A DNA stretch of 64,000 nt from Gammaproteobacteria bacterium. GTDB lineage: Bacteria; Pseudomonadota; Gammaproteobacteria; Enterobacterales; Alteromonadaceae. Position numbers and translations under genes: made by a program. The stretch covers positions 31,094 to 95,093 of the forward strand of contig JAFLDV010000016.1 of assembly GCA_017302255.1 (NCBI GenBank). Direction: 5' to 3'. How positions within the stretch are numbered: the stretch's first letter is position 1; every line of letters begins with the position of its first letter. This document shows, piece after piece, positions 35,174-44,858 of the stretch. A model generated the notes under the pieces. The model ran no database searches, had not been told where the DNA came from, and worked only from the letters and a program-made list of their open reading frames with translations.

Positions 35174-36313
35174 TTAGTATCCTGATAAATTGGCAACAAG
35201 CCGAAGATCATCACCAATTTGGGTGAACTCACGCCAACGAAAACGTTTGGCATCGGCCAACTTTTCTAAAGCCGGCATGCTCAGCATTGCCTTGGCATCT
35301 TGGCCTAATAAAATTGGTGCTTGGTAAACCATTAATTCATCAACAAAACCACTGGCAAGCCACGCACTACTGAGTTTAGCGCCAGCTTCCAGCCAAATCA
35401 CGTTGATTGGCAACATCGACAATCGCTGCATTATTGAGTCGATGGCTAAAAAACCGGAGTTATCCTCGTCAACCTGCCACTGCTCCACTTCAACCTTAGC
35501 GCCATCAAGCGAGGGTAAACTCGCTAAGTTGGTTGCGTAAATTACCACAATGCGACCACCAGTTTGAAACATTGGCTCGGCACCGGTTAAGCGCGCGCGT
35601 CTGTCTAAAATGACTCGAAGTGGCTGCCGAAGCTGTCCATCAGCCATTGGCGTGATGGCTGCAGAGCGCAAATCCAAACGCGCATTATCAGCAAGCACTG
35701 TTTCAGCGCTAGAGATAATGGCACAAGCTTTTGCGCGTTGCAGTTGCACGTCTTCGCGCGCCAAAGGCCCGGTGAGCCATTTGCTTTCGCCATTAGCAAG
35801 CGCAATTCGACCATCCAAACTTATCGCAATCTTTAATCGGAAAAATGGACGCTTGCGCTCCATTTTACTTAGAAATCCTGGGTTTAGCTCCCGTGCTTGC
35901 ATCTCGAATAAACCGACATCAACGCTGATACCAGCATCTCGCAACATCGCAACACCGCGCCCAGCAACCAACGGATTTGGATCAAGCATCGCAACTACCA
36001 CCCGGCTGACGCCTGCAGCTATAAGCGCGTTTGCACAAGGTGGGGTTCGACCAAAATGACTACAAGGCTCCAAGGTGACATATGCAGTAGCACCTTTTGC
36101 AGAGTCGCCAGCTTGGCGCAAGGCAAACACTTCAGCATGCGGACCGCCGGCTTGTTGATGATAGCCTTCACCGATGATTTCACCGCCTTTGACGAGCACG
36201 GCGCCAACGTTAGGATTGGGTGCTGTGGTGTAACAGCCTAACCCCGCCAGCGCAATAGCGCGGCGCATTGCCTGCTCATCGGCCGCATTGAAATGATTGG
36301 TTGAATGGATCAT
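35174..36313 (-). CDS. ribD: Bifunctional pyrimidine deaminase / reductase RibD
   Basis: RibD deaminates and then reduces the pyrimidine intermediate of riboflavin synthesis. The 379-residue protein has the deaminase zinc site HAEVFALR and [15 protein letters not shown] (residues about 50-90), then the reductase domain beginning at [28 protein letters not shown] and including [10 protein letters not shown]. Both domains look intact. The ATG overlaps the nrdR stop by four bases (ATGA), giving translational coupling. Confidence 0.97.
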   Translation of the reverse strand: MIHSTNHFNAADEQAMRRAIALAGLGCYTTAPNPNVGAVLVKGGEIIGEGYHQQAGGPHAEVFALRQAGDSAKGATAYVTLEPCSHFGRTPPCANALIAAGVSRVVVAMLDPNPLVAGRGVAMLRDAGISVDVGLFEMQARELNPGFLSKMERKRPFFRLKIAISLDGRIALANGESKWLTGPLAREDVQLQRAKACAIISSAETVLADNARLDLRSAAITPMADGQLRQPLRVILDRRARLTGAEPMFQTGGRIVVIYATNLASLPSLDGAKVEVEQWQVDEDNSGFLAIDSIMQRLSMLPINVIWLEAGAKLSSAWLASGFVDELMVYQAPILLGQDAKAMLSMPALEKLADAKRFRWREFTQIGDDLRLVANLSGY

Positions 36314-36774
36314 TGCTTAGGCTCATCATCGCCCAACCGGGCTATCTCTTCGCCAAACTCGCGGATGTCTTTAAAGGAACGATAAACCGAGGCAAAACGC
36401 ACGTAGGCAACTTTATCAAGCAACAACAACTGAGACATAATTAACTGCCCCATCAGCTCGGTTTGGACTTCCCGTTCACCGGTGGCGCGAAGTTGCGATT
36501 CAACTTTGCTGATCAAAGATTCAATATCTTCAATCGGCACCGGCCGTTTTTCCAGCGAGCGCATAATGCCGCTGCGCAATTTATCTTGGTTATATGGTTC
36601 GCGGGAACCATCGCGTTTGATGATCCGCGGCATCACTAATTCGGCAGCTTCGAAAGTGGTGAAACGCTCATGACAAGCCGTGCATTCGCGCCGACGCCGC
36701 ACTTGGTAGCCTTCGGCCACTAATCGAGAGTCGATAACTTTGGTGTCTTCCGCTTTGCAAAATGGACAAAACAA
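36310..36774 (-). CDS. nrdR: Transcriptional repressor NrdR
   Basis: NrdR senses dATP/ATP and represses ribonucleotide reductase genes through NrdR boxes. The 154-residue protein has the zinc ribbon ([15 protein letters not shown] ... [12 protein letters not shown]) and an ATP-cone ([20 protein letters not shown]). I chose the TTG at 36774 because AAGGA lies six bases upstream and it yields M-F-C-P-F-C, as in E. coli (MHCPFC). The in-frame ATG at 36840 would place the N-terminus inside the glyA terminator. It heads the nrdR-rib operon. Confidence 0.95.
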   Translation of the reverse strand: MFCPFCKAEDTKVIDSRLVAEGYQVRRRRECTACHERFTTFEAAELVMPRIIKRDGSREPYNQDKLRSGIMRSLEKRPVPIEDIESLISKVESQLRATGEREVQTELMGQLIMSQLLLLDKVAYVRFASVYRSFKDIREFGEEIARLGDDEPKQ

Positions 36775-36805
36775 AGAGAATTCCTTTTTAAACTGGCTAT
36801 TGGCT

Positions 36806-36832
36806 AAAAAAATGGCCGCTTTAGGCGGCCAT
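36806..36832 (-). terminator. Terminator of glyA
   Basis: On the minus strand ATGGCCGC and GCGGCCAT form an eight-pair stem with a CTAAA-type loop, followed by TTTTTT. It separates glyA from nrdR and lies about 30 bases before the nrdR start. Confidence 0.88.
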
Positions 36833-36851
36833 CTTAGCATTTAACCGAAGT

Positions 36852-38105
36852 TTAGGCATAGACTGGGAAACGTGCGCAAAGTGAAGAAACTTGTCCTTTC
36901 ACTTTTTCAACAACACCTTCATCACCCATATTGTCTAAAACGTCACAGATGTAGTTCGCAACCAAACGAGATTCAATCTCACCAAAACCACGGCGAGTAA
37001 TGGCTGGAGTACCAATCCGTAAACCTGAGGTCACGAATGGAGAACGTGGATCGTTTGGCACTGAGTTTTTGTTTACAGTGATATGAGCACGGCCTAATGC
37101 AGCATCAGCGTCTTTACCAGTGATATTTTTGTCGATTAAATCTAACAAAAACAGATGGTTTTGCGTGCCACCAGAAACGATTTTATAGCCACGAGCTTTA
37201 AACTCATCACACATAGCTACAGCATTTTTCAATACTTGCGCTTGGTATGTTTTGAATTCAGGTTGTAATGCTTCTTTGAACGCTACTGCTTTTGCGGCAA
37301 TAACATGCATCAAAGGACCACCTTGACCGCCTGGGAAAACTGCTGAATTGAGTTTTTTCTCAATCTCTTCGTTTTTACGCGCGAGGATCAAGCCACCACG
37401 AGGACCAGCTAAAGTTTTATGTGTCGTTGTAGTAACAACATCAGCAATTGGCACTGGGTTTGGATATAAACCAGCTGCAACCAAACCTGCTACGTGGGCC
37501 ATATCGACCATTAAATATGCACCAACTTGATCGGCGATGTCACGGAAACGCTGCCAATCAACAATACCTGAGTAAGCGGAAAAACCGGCAATAATCAGTT
37601 TTGGCTTGTGTTCAAGTGCTAAAGCTTCAACTTGCGCGTAATCAATCACGCCAGTTTCTGGGTGCAAACCATATTGCACAGCTTTGTAAATTTTGCCTGA
37701 TGAACTCACAGAAGCACCATGCGTTAAATGACCGCCGTGCGCCAAGCTCATGCCTAAAATTGTATCGCCAGCGCTCAACAACGCGAGGAAAACTGCAGAG
37801 TTTGCTTGTGAACCAGAGTGAGGTTGCACGTTTGCATAGTCAGCACCAAACAGCTCTTTTGCGCGCGCGATTGCCAAATCTTCTGCAATATCAACGAACT
37901 CACAACCACCGTAATAACGCTTATGTGGATAACCTTCCGCATATTTGTTAGTCAGTTGCGAACCTTGTGCTTGTAACACACGCGGGCTGCAGTAGTTTTC
38001 AGAGGCGATAAGTTCAATGTGGTCTTCTTGACGCTGAGTTTCATCCTGGATGGCTTGCCATAACTCTGGATCAAAATCGGCAATAGACATATCACGCTTT
38101 AACAT
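36852..38105 (-). CDS. glyA: Serine hydroxymethyltransferase GlyA
   Basis: GlyA interconverts serine and glycine using tetrahydrofolate and pyridoxal phosphate, supplying one-carbon units. From the Met at 38105 ([17 protein letters not shown]) the protein is 417 residues, equal to E. coli GlyA. Motifs include [20 protein letters not shown], the PLP Lys region [19 protein letters not shown] and [15 protein letters not shown]. An upstream in-frame Met (38165) would add 20 residues lacking any counterpart. It lies just before nrdR on the same strand. Confidence 0.97.
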   Translation of the reverse strand: MLKRDMSIADFDPELWQAIQDETQRQEDHIELIASENYCSPRVLQAQGSQLTNKYAEGYPHKRYYGGCEFVDIAEDLAIARAKELFGADYANVQPHSGSQANSAVFLALLSAGDTILGMSLAHGGHLTHGASVSSSGKIYKAVQYGLHPETGVIDYAQVEALALEHKPKLIIAGFSAYSGIVDWQRFRDIADQVGAYLMVDMAHVAGLVAAGLYPNPVPIADVVTTTTHKTLAGPRGGLILARKNEEIEKKLNSAVFPGGQGGPLMHVIAAKAVAFKEALQPEFKTYQAQVLKNAVAMCDEFKARGYKIVSGGTQNHLFLLDLIDKNITGKDADAALGRAHITVNKNSVPNDPRSPFVTSGLRIGTPAITRRGFGEIESRLVANYICDVLDNMGDEGVVEKVKGQVSSLCARFPVYA

Positions 38106-38300
38106 GTGTTCTCCTGTTGCGGCACAGTCGCTAATGGGCTTAAAAAAATTGCGCACATCATACATCGAATCGCCTCAAGTTGCACTTTAAAAGTAGACGT
38201 CTAAACCGCCAGCTTAACCCGTAGCCGCATTTAGCTAAGATGTTGGTCCTCGGTGATCCGTAAAGATTAATATCCAAATCATAGGTTTATCTAAAATGTC

Positions 38301-38346
38301 TTTACAGCGACTAAAATACGCCTACAATAACTGTATAACCATACAG
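38301..38346 (+). promoter_or_regulatory. dinB promoter with LexA (SOS) box
   Basis: TTTACA (38301-38306), a 16-bp spacer and TACAAT (38323-38328) form a good sigma-70 promoter. Directly downstream CTGTATAACCATACAG (38331-38346) matches the LexA consensus CTG-N10-CAG, with TAT/ATA arms, and covers the expected transcription start. LexA should block dinB until DNA damage. Confidence 0.9.
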
Positions 38347-38357
38347 TTAAGTTGCTC

Positions 38358-39410
38358 ATGCAAAAAATTATTCATATCGACATGGATTGTTTTTTCGCCG
38401 CTGTGGAAATGCGAGATAACCCAGCTTGGCGCGATGTGCCATTGGCAATTGGTGGCAGTCGTGTTGAACGCGGAGTCATCAGTACCTGTAACTATCCTGC
38501 TCGAGCTTTTGGTGTGCGATCGGCAATGCCAACGGCGCAAGCTTATAAACTATGCCCGCATTTACTGCTAGTTGCAGGAAATATGGAGAAGTACCGAGCT
38601 GTAAGCACACAAATTCAAGCAATTTTTCATCGTTACACCGACAAGGTTGAGCCGTTAAGTCTTGATGAAGCCTACTTAGATGTCAGCGATAGCGAGATGT
38701 TTAGTGGTAGCGCCACTTTGATCGCTGAAGATATTCGCCGCGCTATTTTTGCTGAAACTGGTTTAACCGCATCAGCGGGCGTTGCGCCTAATAAGTTTTT
38801 GGCAAAAATAAGTAGCGATGAAAACAAGCCAAATGGCATTTTTGTGTTGCCGCCAGCCAAGATTGCAGATTTTGTTAGGGATCTCCCACTTCGTAAAATT
38901 CCAGGCGTTGGTCAAAAAACCGCGGAGCGGCTTGCTAAACTCGGCCTTCATCGCTGTGCAGATGTTCAGCAAGTAGATTTGCAGTTGTTAATTAAAGAGT
39001 TTGGCAGTTTTGCTGAAGTACTATTAGAGCGAAGTCGCGGTATCGACTTGCGCCAAGTGCAATCAGAGCGTGAGCGGAAATCAGTTGCTGTTGAACAGAC
39101 GTTTAGTCGTGATCTCAACGACTTGTCCGAAGGTTTGGAGCCATTGGCTGATTTATATCAAAAACTCATCAGGCGTATTGAGCGTTGTGACGCCAAAGAT
39201 CAAATCCAGAAAATTGGCATCAAATTAAAGTTTCAAGATTTTCGCCAAACCACCATAGAACGCCAACACCCGGAGCTTTGCTTTGACATCCTAAACCAAT
39301 TACTGCAGCAAGCTTGGCAACGTGGAGAAGGCAAATCAGTGCGTCTTGTCGGTATCCACGTCGGACTTAAAAGCCAGCAGGCACAGGCGCAACTAGGCTT
39401 TGGATGGTAA
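38358..39410 (+). CDS. dinB: DNA polymerase IV (Y-family) DinB
   Basis: DinB is an error-prone translesion polymerase. From the ATG at 38358 the protein is 350 residues, with the catalytic IIHIDMDCFFAAVEMRDNP, PMP-type finger region (FGVRSAMPTAQAYKLCP), SLDEAYLDVSDSE (second catalytic acidic pair), the helix-hairpin-helix RKIPGVGQKTAERLAKLG, and the little-finger domain. A beta-clamp-binding motif is likely at the C-terminal end (QAQLGFGW, comparable to QLVLGL). It has its own LexA-controlled promoter and stands alone. Confidence 0.97.
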   Translation: MQKIIHIDMDCFFAAVEMRDNPAWRDVPLAIGGSRVERGVISTCNYPARAFGVRSAMPTAQAYKLCPHLLLVAGNMEKYRAVSTQIQAIFHRYTDKVEPLSLDEAYLDVSDSEMFSGSATLIAEDIRRAIFAETGLTASAGVAPNKFLAKISSDENKPNGIFVLPPAKIADFVRDLPLRKIPGVGQKTAERLAKLGLHRCADVQQVDLQLLIKEFGSFAEVLLERSRGIDLRQVQSERERKSVAVEQTFSRDLNDLSEGLEPLADLYQKLIRRIERCDAKDQIQKIGIKLKFQDFRQTTIERQHPELCFDILNQLLQQAWQRGEGKSVRLVGIHVGLKSQQAQAQLGFGW

Positions 39411-39562
39411 AGGCCACTATTTTTTCATAAAGTCCAAGCACAAGAATATCTCCAGTACAGTCGTCTATTTGTCTGGTGCGTGAGTTCAAAATTTAGCTGT
39501 TGGTTTATGAGACCTTTGATTGTATTTGTCTGTACCTTAAAAGAACGCATTCCAAGAACGTA

Positions 39563-40171
39563 TTACCAGAACGCATTAAACGCCAGTTGCAAAGCAATCG
39601 CCATTAAAATAACCGCAATCACCGCATCAAAGATCCGCCAGCGCAGCGGTGAGCTTAAAAAGACTTTTAATTTCGGAGCAAAAGCCGTTAAAGCGCTGAA
39701 CCAAAACAGCGATGCCAAACAAGCGCCAATTGTGAAGGCTATCGGCGAAGGATCGGCATTGGCAAGACTGCCGATTAAAACCACTGTATCCAAATAAACA
39801 TGTGGATTTAACAAGGTGATACCAAGCGCGGTCAAAGCCAACAATTTTGGCGATTGCCGCTGCACATTCTCGTTAGTTAACAACCCTGAACTGCCCTGTA
39901 TCACTCTCTTCGCTGAACCATAGGCTAGATACAACAGCATCAATACGCCTGCGATAGTGAGAATAGGCACTAATGGTGGTAACCAAAGCTGTAACTGACT
40001 AATAAAACTGACACCAAGTAGGATCAGCAGTGCATCACAAAGGATGCAAACGCCTGCGATAACCAAACGATTCGCGCCAGCCATACTTTGGCTAAGTACC
40101 CAAATATTCTGACCGCCGATAGCCACAATTAAACTCAATCCCAAACTAAAACCACTTAACAATGACCACAC
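39563..40171 (-). CDS. argO: LysE/ArgO-family amino-acid exporter
   Basis: This 202-residue protein has five to six membrane helices. LysE-family signatures are GFSLGLSLIVAIGGQNIWVL at the N-terminus and TLLNPHVYLDTVVLIGSLA in the middle. ArgO exports arginine and LysE exports lysine and arginine. The GTG at 40171 is preferred because GGGGAG lies seven bases before it; a TTG at 40186 would add five residues. It is divergent from an ArgP-type regulator, as in many Proteobacteria, so control by that regulator is expected. Confidence 0.88.
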   Translation of the reverse strand: MWSLLSGFSLGLSLIVAIGGQNIWVLSQSMAGANRLVIAGVCILCDALLILLGVSFISQLQLWLPPLVPILTIAGVLMLLYLAYGSAKRVIQGSSGLLTNENVQRQSPKLLALTALGITLLNPHVYLDTVVLIGSLANADPSPIAFTIGACLASLFWFSALTAFAPKLKVFLSSPLRWRIFDAVIAVILMAIALQLAFNAFW

Positions 40172-40284
40172 AGCAATGCTCCCCAAAATTATTGCTAAAG
40201 CCTACCTTGGAAAAACTCATGAATCTAACGAATAATAATTGTGTATCATGACTAATAATCATAACTCACTTGAGATTGGCTCCG
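40172..40284. promoter_or_regulatory. argO-argP divergent control region
   Basis: The 113-base gap between the two divergent genes is AT-rich and holds a small dyad (ATGA-N7-TCAT near 40238-40252) and repeated AATAAT elements. By analogy with argO in E. coli, the regulator probably binds here. No exact operator can be assigned. Confidence 0.4.
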
Positions 40285-41157
40285 ATGCTGGATTATCGAC
40301 TGTTACAAGCGCTGGCGGCAGTAAGTGCGCAAGGCGGTTTTGAAAAGGCCGCAAATCATCTTCATCTTACGCAATCCGCGGTCAGTCGACGCATTAAGCA
40401 ACTAGAATCCATACTCGGCCAGCCAGTACTTGAACGAACGGTACCACCTAGACCAACAACAGCAGGATTGTTGCTGCTGAATCATTTGCAACAAGTGCAA
40501 CAGATGGAAGCTGCGCTAGGGCTTGCGGAACAGGAAGTGCAAGTGATTCGCCTTGCCACTAATGCCGATTCACTTGCCACTTGGCTACCAGAAGCATTGG
40601 TGCTACCAGACAAACCAAACATCCGGTTCGATTTAGTTGTAGAAGATCAATCCGTTAGCTTAAAGCGCATGAAACAAGGGGATGTGATGGCGTGTATTTG
40701 CGACAGTCCTGTTGCGATAAATGGCGGCAACGTCATGCCGTTGGGCGCGCTGCGTTATCGCGCTGTCGCTAGCCCGCAATTTATCGAAAGATATCACTTA
40801 TCAGCGTCTGACCGCGCTCAGTTGGCCAACGCACCCTGCTTAATTTTCAGTAAAGATGATTTATTGCAGCATAAATTCTTATCAGAATTTGCCGGCATTA
40901 CCCCAGAGCATGTGCATATTTGCCCGTCGTCAGAAGGATTTTTATAGGCGGTGTTGGCAGGACTTGGCTTTGGTCTACTACCAGATTTGCAAATGCAACC
41001 ATACATCATGCGCGGCGAACTGCTGGATTTGGCACCGAGCTATTATCTAGATACGCCGCTGTATTGGCATCATTGGCAGTGCGAAAGCCCATTACTGCAA
41101 CAACTGCGATTGCAAGTGAAAGCCCATGCCAATGCCAGTCTGCAACAGATCAACTGA
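40285..41157 (+). pseudogene. argP: ArgP/LysG-type LysR regulator interrupted by an amber codon
   Basis: The N-terminal helix-turn-helix (DYRLLQALAAVSAQGGFEKA, HLTQSAVSRRIKQLES, then VLERTVPPRPT) matches ArgP closely. ArgP activates argO when arginine is high and is blocked by lysine. A TAG at 40945-40947 stops translation after 220 residues. The same frame continues without any shift and encodes the missing family C-terminus (AVLAGLGFGLLPDLQMQ, DTPLYWHHWQCESPLL) to a TGA at 41157, giving 290 codons in all against 297 in E. coli. So a single base change, for example CAG to TAG, explains the break. The truncated product keeps DNA binding but loses about one quarter of the effector domain. Sequencing error or suppression are alternatives. 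Confidence 0.85.
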
Positions 41158-41454
41158 TGCTTGCCAAAACCTGCGTACTAATTCTTAAGCTATTGCGCTG
41201 ACGAATTCAGAATTTCGCTGATGAGCATACTATGCGAGGGGAAACATGCACTTAAGGTTGCAAATGCAGCAAGAAACTCAGCAATAAACATTAGCGGTGG
41301 CTGGCAGTGTTTAGCTTTTTGCCAAGAACAAACCTGATAACACCCTATTGCTTTGCTAACAGCAAGCACAGCGAAAACCATTAATTGATGGTATCAGCGC
41401 TAGTAAAAGCCAATTCAAATCAAGATCTTAACGTCTTTTACTGATTTCCAGAAA
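41158..41454. other. Non-coding stretch between argP and the cold-shock gene
   Basis: I see no convincing gene here. A 63-codon minus-strand frame (41190-41381) exists but lacks a ribosome-binding site and has no recognisable motif. No RNA gene pattern is evident. The cold-shock gene terminator begins at the right edge. Confidence 0.5.
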
Positions 41455-41482
41455 CAAAAAAGCCGGCTATGCCGGCTCTTTT
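41455..41482 (-). terminator. Terminator of the cold-shock gene
   Basis: AGCCGGC-TAT-GCCGGCT forms a perfect seven-pair stem, followed on the minus strand by TTTTTTG. It lies 26 bases after the stop codon. Confidence 0.9.
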
Positions 41483-41507
41483 ACAGAAACTTTGACTATA
41501 TTGCTAA

Positions 41508-41720
41508 TTAAGCAACTACAGTTACGTTTTCAGCCTGAGGACCTTTTTGGCCTTCAGTTACTTCGAAAGTCACTTTCTGACCTTCAACAAGAGTACGACG
41601 ACCAGTACCGTTGATAGCGCGGAAGTGAACGAAAACGTCTTTGCCGCCTTCACGCTCGATGAAACCAAAACCTTTATCTTCGTTGAACCACTTAACGGTA
41701 CCGGAAATTAATTGTGACAT
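41508..41720 (-). CDS. Cold-shock domain protein (CspA family)
   Basis: This 70-residue nucleic-acid-binding protein has RNP1 KGFGFIERE and RNP2 DVFVHFRAI with the standard [15 protein letters not shown] start. It is an RNA chaperone of the CspA/CspD type. Paralogues differ in whether they respond to cold, and sequence alone does not show which this is. The leader is about 80 bases if the promoter at 41808-41836 is used. It lies downstream of a DEAD-box helicase gene on the same strand, a pairing that fits RNA remodelling at low temperature. Confidence 0.95.
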   Translation of the reverse strand: MSQLISGTVKWFNEDKGFGFIEREGGKDVFVHFRAINGTGRRTLVEGQKVTFEVTEGQKGPQAENVTVVA

Positions 41721-41807
41721 AACATTCTCTTACTTTAACTATATTTGCCAAGAAACGGCGACTTAAATATTACCGGCCACGTTCGAGCTAGTACATATTA
41801 CGACCCC

Positions 41808-41836
41808 ATTATCAGTGAACCGAATAATTGGGTCAA
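41808..41836 (-). promoter_or_regulatory. Putative promoter of the cold-shock gene
   Basis: On the minus strand TTGACC (41836-41831), a 17-bp spacer and GATAAT (41813-41808) give a near-consensus sigma-70 promoter. The transcript would start near 41801 and have a leader of about 80 bases. Confidence 0.6.
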
Positions 41837-42005
41837 TAGGTAAAGCTGATTAACAGAAAATAAAATTAACTGTATTTGGACCGTTCCGATTGCTTGAAAA
41901 AGTTTCCTTTACAAACAATATGTTGCCAACAATCTCGTCTATTTTTCGAGCGGCTAGCAAATCGAGTGTAGCACCATTTTATGAATAAAAAACAAACAAT
42001 TTAGA

Positions 42006-43331
42006 TTATTTTTGCTTTTTTTTCATTGGTGCAGCACCGTCATCACCACCTTCAAAGAATTTTGGCGCTTTTTTCTTTAATACTGCGCTACCGTCGGTCA
42101 CCGAATTTACTTTAGTTTCGCCCTTCGGTTTATTGGCTTTTTTCGGTTGGATCTTAGCTTTTGGTTTTGCTGCGACCTGTCCGTTAAATTTCGCAGGGAG
42201 TGTTTCAACTTTGCTAAATTCCAATGGACGACGCAAGAACTGCTCGATTGCCTGCAACGCTTGCCAATCTTTTGGCCCGACTAAGGAAATAGCAACGCCT
42301 TGCTGACCGGCGCGCCCTGTCCTGCCAATACGATGCACATATTCTTCAGGGTGCTTTGGTAAGTCGAAATTGATCACATGCGAGACTTGTAGCAAGTCAA
42401 GGCCGCGCGAAGCGACATCTGTGGTCACTAATACTTGGAATTTGTTGGTCGCAAACGCCTGCATCACCGCATTACGTTGTGCTTGGGTCAGTTTGCCGTT
42501 TAACCCAGTCGCTGCAAAACCTGCTGTTTGCACTAAGGTTGCTAATCGCTCTGTATCTTCACGTGTTGCCGTGAAAATAATTAACTGGCGTACAGTTTCA
42601 TTGCGCAAAAAGTGCAATAACAATGCTTCTTTATGCGTTAAATGGTCTGCGTAATAGCAAGTTTGCGCGATATCTTTATGCGGATCGTAACCCGCACCTA
42701 ACGCCACACGATGTGGGCTTTTCAGTAACGACAACGCAAGTTCGTTTACTTCAGCATGGTCTAAAGTCGCGGAAAACATCAAAGTCTGACGCAAACGATG
42801 TGAAGCTGCGGCATGAATCGCATGCAATTGCGGCATAAAGCCCAAATCGAGCATCCTATCTGCTTCATCGAGGATAAGCATTTCAAGGCCTTGCAGGAAA
42901 AAGGTTTTGTGCTCTAAATGGTCTGCCAGTCGGCCAGGCGTAGCCACGATAATCTGTGGTTGGCGTTTGAGCAGCTTTTCTTGGTCGTTGAAATTTTCAC
43001 CACCAACAATAAAGGCGCAAGTTAGGCGAGTGTTTGCCACAAATAACCGCAACTGCGCATATATTTGTGAAGCTAACTCACGGGTCGGCGCTAAGATGAC
43101 CGCTCTTGGGTCTTGTGCAGATAATGGGCGGCTTTTCAACAGTCGCTGCATCATCGGCAGCAAATAAGCCAATGTTTTGCCAGATCCAGTTTTGGACGAC
43201 ACAATTAAGTCTTTACCAACCATCACAGCTGGAATCGCTTCCGCTTGAATAGGGGTTGGCGCGGTAAAGCCCAAATGTTGAATGGACCGCAGCAAACGAG
43301 GATCTAAAGCAAGTTCTTGAAAAGGTAACAT
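42006..43331 (-). CDS. DEAD-box RNA helicase (SrmB/RhlE-like)
   Basis: The 441-residue protein has the complete DEAD-box set: Q motif (GFTAPTPIQAEAIP), motif I SSKTGSGKT, PTRELA, TPGR, DEAD (ILDEADRMLDLGFMPQ), SAT, and the C-terminal lobe with TTDVASRGLDL and HRIGRTGRAG. A basic Lys-rich tail (about residues 385-441) probably binds RNA. The motif spacing and tail recall SrmB or RhlE, which help ribosome assembly, but I cannot choose between them. It is upstream of the cold-shock gene on the same strand with a 285-base gap that holds that gene's promoter. Confidence 0.93.
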   Translation of the reverse strand: MLPFQELALDPRLLRSIQHLGFTAPTPIQAEAIPAVMVGKDLIVSSKTGSGKTLAYLLPMMQRLLKSRPLSAQDPRAVILAPTRELASQIYAQLRLFVANTRLTCAFIVGGENFNDQEKLLKRQPQIIVATPGRLADHLEHKTFFLQGLEMLILDEADRMLDLGFMPQLHAIHAAASHRLRQTLMFSATLDHAEVNELALSLLKSPHRVALGAGYDPHKDIAQTCYYADHLTHKEALLLHFLRNETVRQLIIFTATREDTERLATLVQTAGFAATGLNGKLTQAQRNAVMQAFATNKFQVLVTTDVASRGLDLLQVSHVINFDLPKHPEEYVHRIGRTGRAGQQGVAISLVGPKDWQALQAIEQFLRRPLEFSKVETLPAKFNGQVAAKPKAKIQPKKANKPKGETKVNSVTDGSAVLKKKAPKFFEGGDDGAAPMKKKQK

Positions 43332-43471
43332 GGCAGCTCTTATACAGTGAATACAGGCATATCATAACCTAAAATGCCCTCTTCCGTCAGCTTTTGCGCT
43401 GGTGCGATGCTTGGCAAGGCGCAGGAGTTCGTGAAACAATAGTGGTTATATCGTATTTCTGGGGAAGCAAC

Positions 43472-44005
43472 ATGTCGAAATCACTTGCAGAGCAGCTGTT
43501 AAAAGCTGGGCTTGGCGATGCTAAAAAGCTCAAAAACATAAAAAAAGAACAACATAAAGAGCGCGTGCAAGCCGGTAAACAGGGCAAGGTGACCTTGGAG
43601 TCTACTGTTTTAGCTGAACAAACTCGGCAAGCGCAAATCGCTAGAGACCGCGAACTCAACTTGCAAAAGAAGCTAGAAGCAGAAAAGAAGGCGCTTGCGG
43701 CACAAGTGAAGCAAATCATTGAACTCAACAGCATCAGCTTTAAAGGTGAGCAGGCCTTCAACTTCACTGATGGCACTCTGGTTAAACGACTCTACGTAAA
43801 CGCCACCATCCACCAACAATTAGTCAAAGGTCTGATTGCAATCGCAAAACTAGGCGAGCAATATCATTTAATTCCTATTCAAGTCGCGGATAAAGTTCTG
43901 CAACGTCTACCGGAAGCCATCATTTTGCAAAACAAACAAGATGAAGCGGCACCAGAAGACGATCCGTATGCAGACTTCAAGATCCCTGATGATCTAATGT
44001 GGTAA
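43472..44005 (+). CDS. DUF2058 (YaiL-like) protein
   Basis: The 177-residue protein matches the YaiL/DUF2058 family: MSKSLAEQLLKAGLGDAKKL, a Lys/Gln/Glu-rich coiled coil to about residue 85, then ELNSISFKGEQAFNFTDGTLVKRLYVN and a C-terminal DDPYADFKIPDDLMW. Function is unknown; E. coli YaiL is described as nucleoprotein/polynucleotide-associated. I chose the ATG at 43472 because GGGGAA precedes it and the family begins there. It is followed after 15 bases by a small membrane-protein gene. Confidence 0.85.
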   Translation: MSKSLAEQLLKAGLGDAKKLKNIKKEQHKERVQAGKQGKVTLESTVLAEQTRQAQIARDRELNLQKKLEAEKKALAAQVKQIIELNSISFKGEQAFNFTDGTLVKRLYVNATIHQQLVKGLIAIAKLGEQYHLIPIQVADKVLQRLPEAIILQNKQDEAAPEDDPYADFKIPDDLMW

Positions 44006-44020
44006 GTCAAAGGAGTTGTG

Positions 44021-44299
44021 ATGGAAGCGAATCGCGGTAAAGGTATGGTGATGTCTTGGTTGCTGCTATCCCTTGTTGGCGTAGTGGCAACTTGGAGTGG
44101 TTTTTTAGCTGGCGAATTAAACACTATTTACGGGCTTCCAACTGCCATTGCAACTTATATGCTGTTCTGGATCCGTAGGGATAACAGCTACTACCAGCAA
44201 CCCTACTATCGATTCAGTTGGCAGCTAAACGTCGCATTTTGCGTTTTGTTGCTATTTCCTGGTGTATATCAATTGGTTGGGCAATTGCTGAATGCCTGA
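44021..44299 (+). CDS. Small membrane protein of unknown function, 92 aa
   Basis: I do not recognise the family. The protein has three predicted membrane helices: WLLLSLVGVVATWSGFLAG, GLPTAIATYMLFWI and LNVAFCVLLLFPGVYQLVG, with a Tyr/Gln-rich loop (NSYYQQPYYRFSW) between the last two. AGGAG precedes the ATG at 44021; a GTG one codon earlier is also possible. Its end overlaps the GNAT gene start by eight bases, so the two are probably co-translated in an operon with DUF2058. Confidence 0.7.
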   Translation: MEANRGKGMVMSWLLLSLVGVVATWSGFLAGELNTIYGLPTAIATYMLFWIRRDNSYYQQPYYRFSWQLNVAFCVLLLFPGVYQLVGQLLNA

Positions 44300-44843
44300 T
44301 CAAGTCTACCAGTTAAAATCAGCTTCAATAGATGACTGTTTAGCACTGCGTGCGCATTTCAGTAATCTGAATGAAGTAACGCGCTGGGGTGGTGAAGGTT
44401 TTCATTATCCTTTGCAAAAACATGCATTCTTGCAAAAGCTGTTGCTGCCGGACACTCAAAGTTTTGTGTTGTATCGCGGTAAGCAACAAGTCGGATTTGG
44501 CCAGCTTTGCGCTAGATTTGGTCGCCATCATTTGGCTCGCCTCCTAATTTTCCCGCGGTTTCGTGGCCAAGGGCTGTCGCAAGCGCTGTTGCAAGGCTTG
44601 CTGAGCTTAGCGCTTGGACAAAACAAACGCCTTGAGTTTTCCTTGTATGTGTTTTTGAGCAATGAAATTGCGATGAATAGTTATCTAAAAGTCGGATTTA
44701 CGCCAGCAGAACAACCTGGAGCAGTCCGCGACGACTTAGCCTTCATGACCTTAAGTCCGGCACAGGCGCAAACTTACTTGCAACATCACACCACCGCCAC
44801 TCTTCAACAACATAATGCAGTGACATTTTCGAAGTTAAGCTAA
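44292..44843 (+). CDS. GNAT-family N-acetyltransferase
   Basis: This 183-residue protein has the GNAT core: a beta-strand FVLYRGKQQVGFGQLCARF and the acetyl-CoA site RLLIFPRFRGQGLSQALLQGLL (R-x-x-G-x-G/A pattern), followed by LYVFLSNEIAMNSYLKVGF. The acyl acceptor is unknown. The C-terminal 25 residues are polar (QHHTTATLQQHN). It overlaps the small membrane-protein gene upstream and ends 15 bases before YaiI. Confidence 0.85.
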   Translation: MPDQVYQLKSASIDDCLALRAHFSNLNEVTRWGGEGFHYPLQKHAFLQKLLLPDTQSFVLYRGKQQVGFGQLCARFGRHHLARLLIFPRFRGQGLSQALLQGLLSLALGQNKRLEFSLYVFLSNEIAMNSYLKVGFTPAEQPGAVRDDLAFMTLSPAQAQTYLQHHTTATLQQHNAVTFSKLS

Positions 44844-44858
44844 TTTAGGAGTGCAATT

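Noticed and set aside
36775..36840. N-terminal extension of NrdR from the ATG at 36840
   Set aside because: It would be encoded by the glyA terminator hairpin, and NrdR proteins begin at the zinc-ribbon Cys pair; the TTG at 36774 has a good AAGGA.
41190..41381. 63-codon minus-strand frame between argP and the cold-shock gene
   Set aside because: No ribosome-binding site, no recognisable motif, and Cys/His/Gln-rich composition unlike neighbouring genes.
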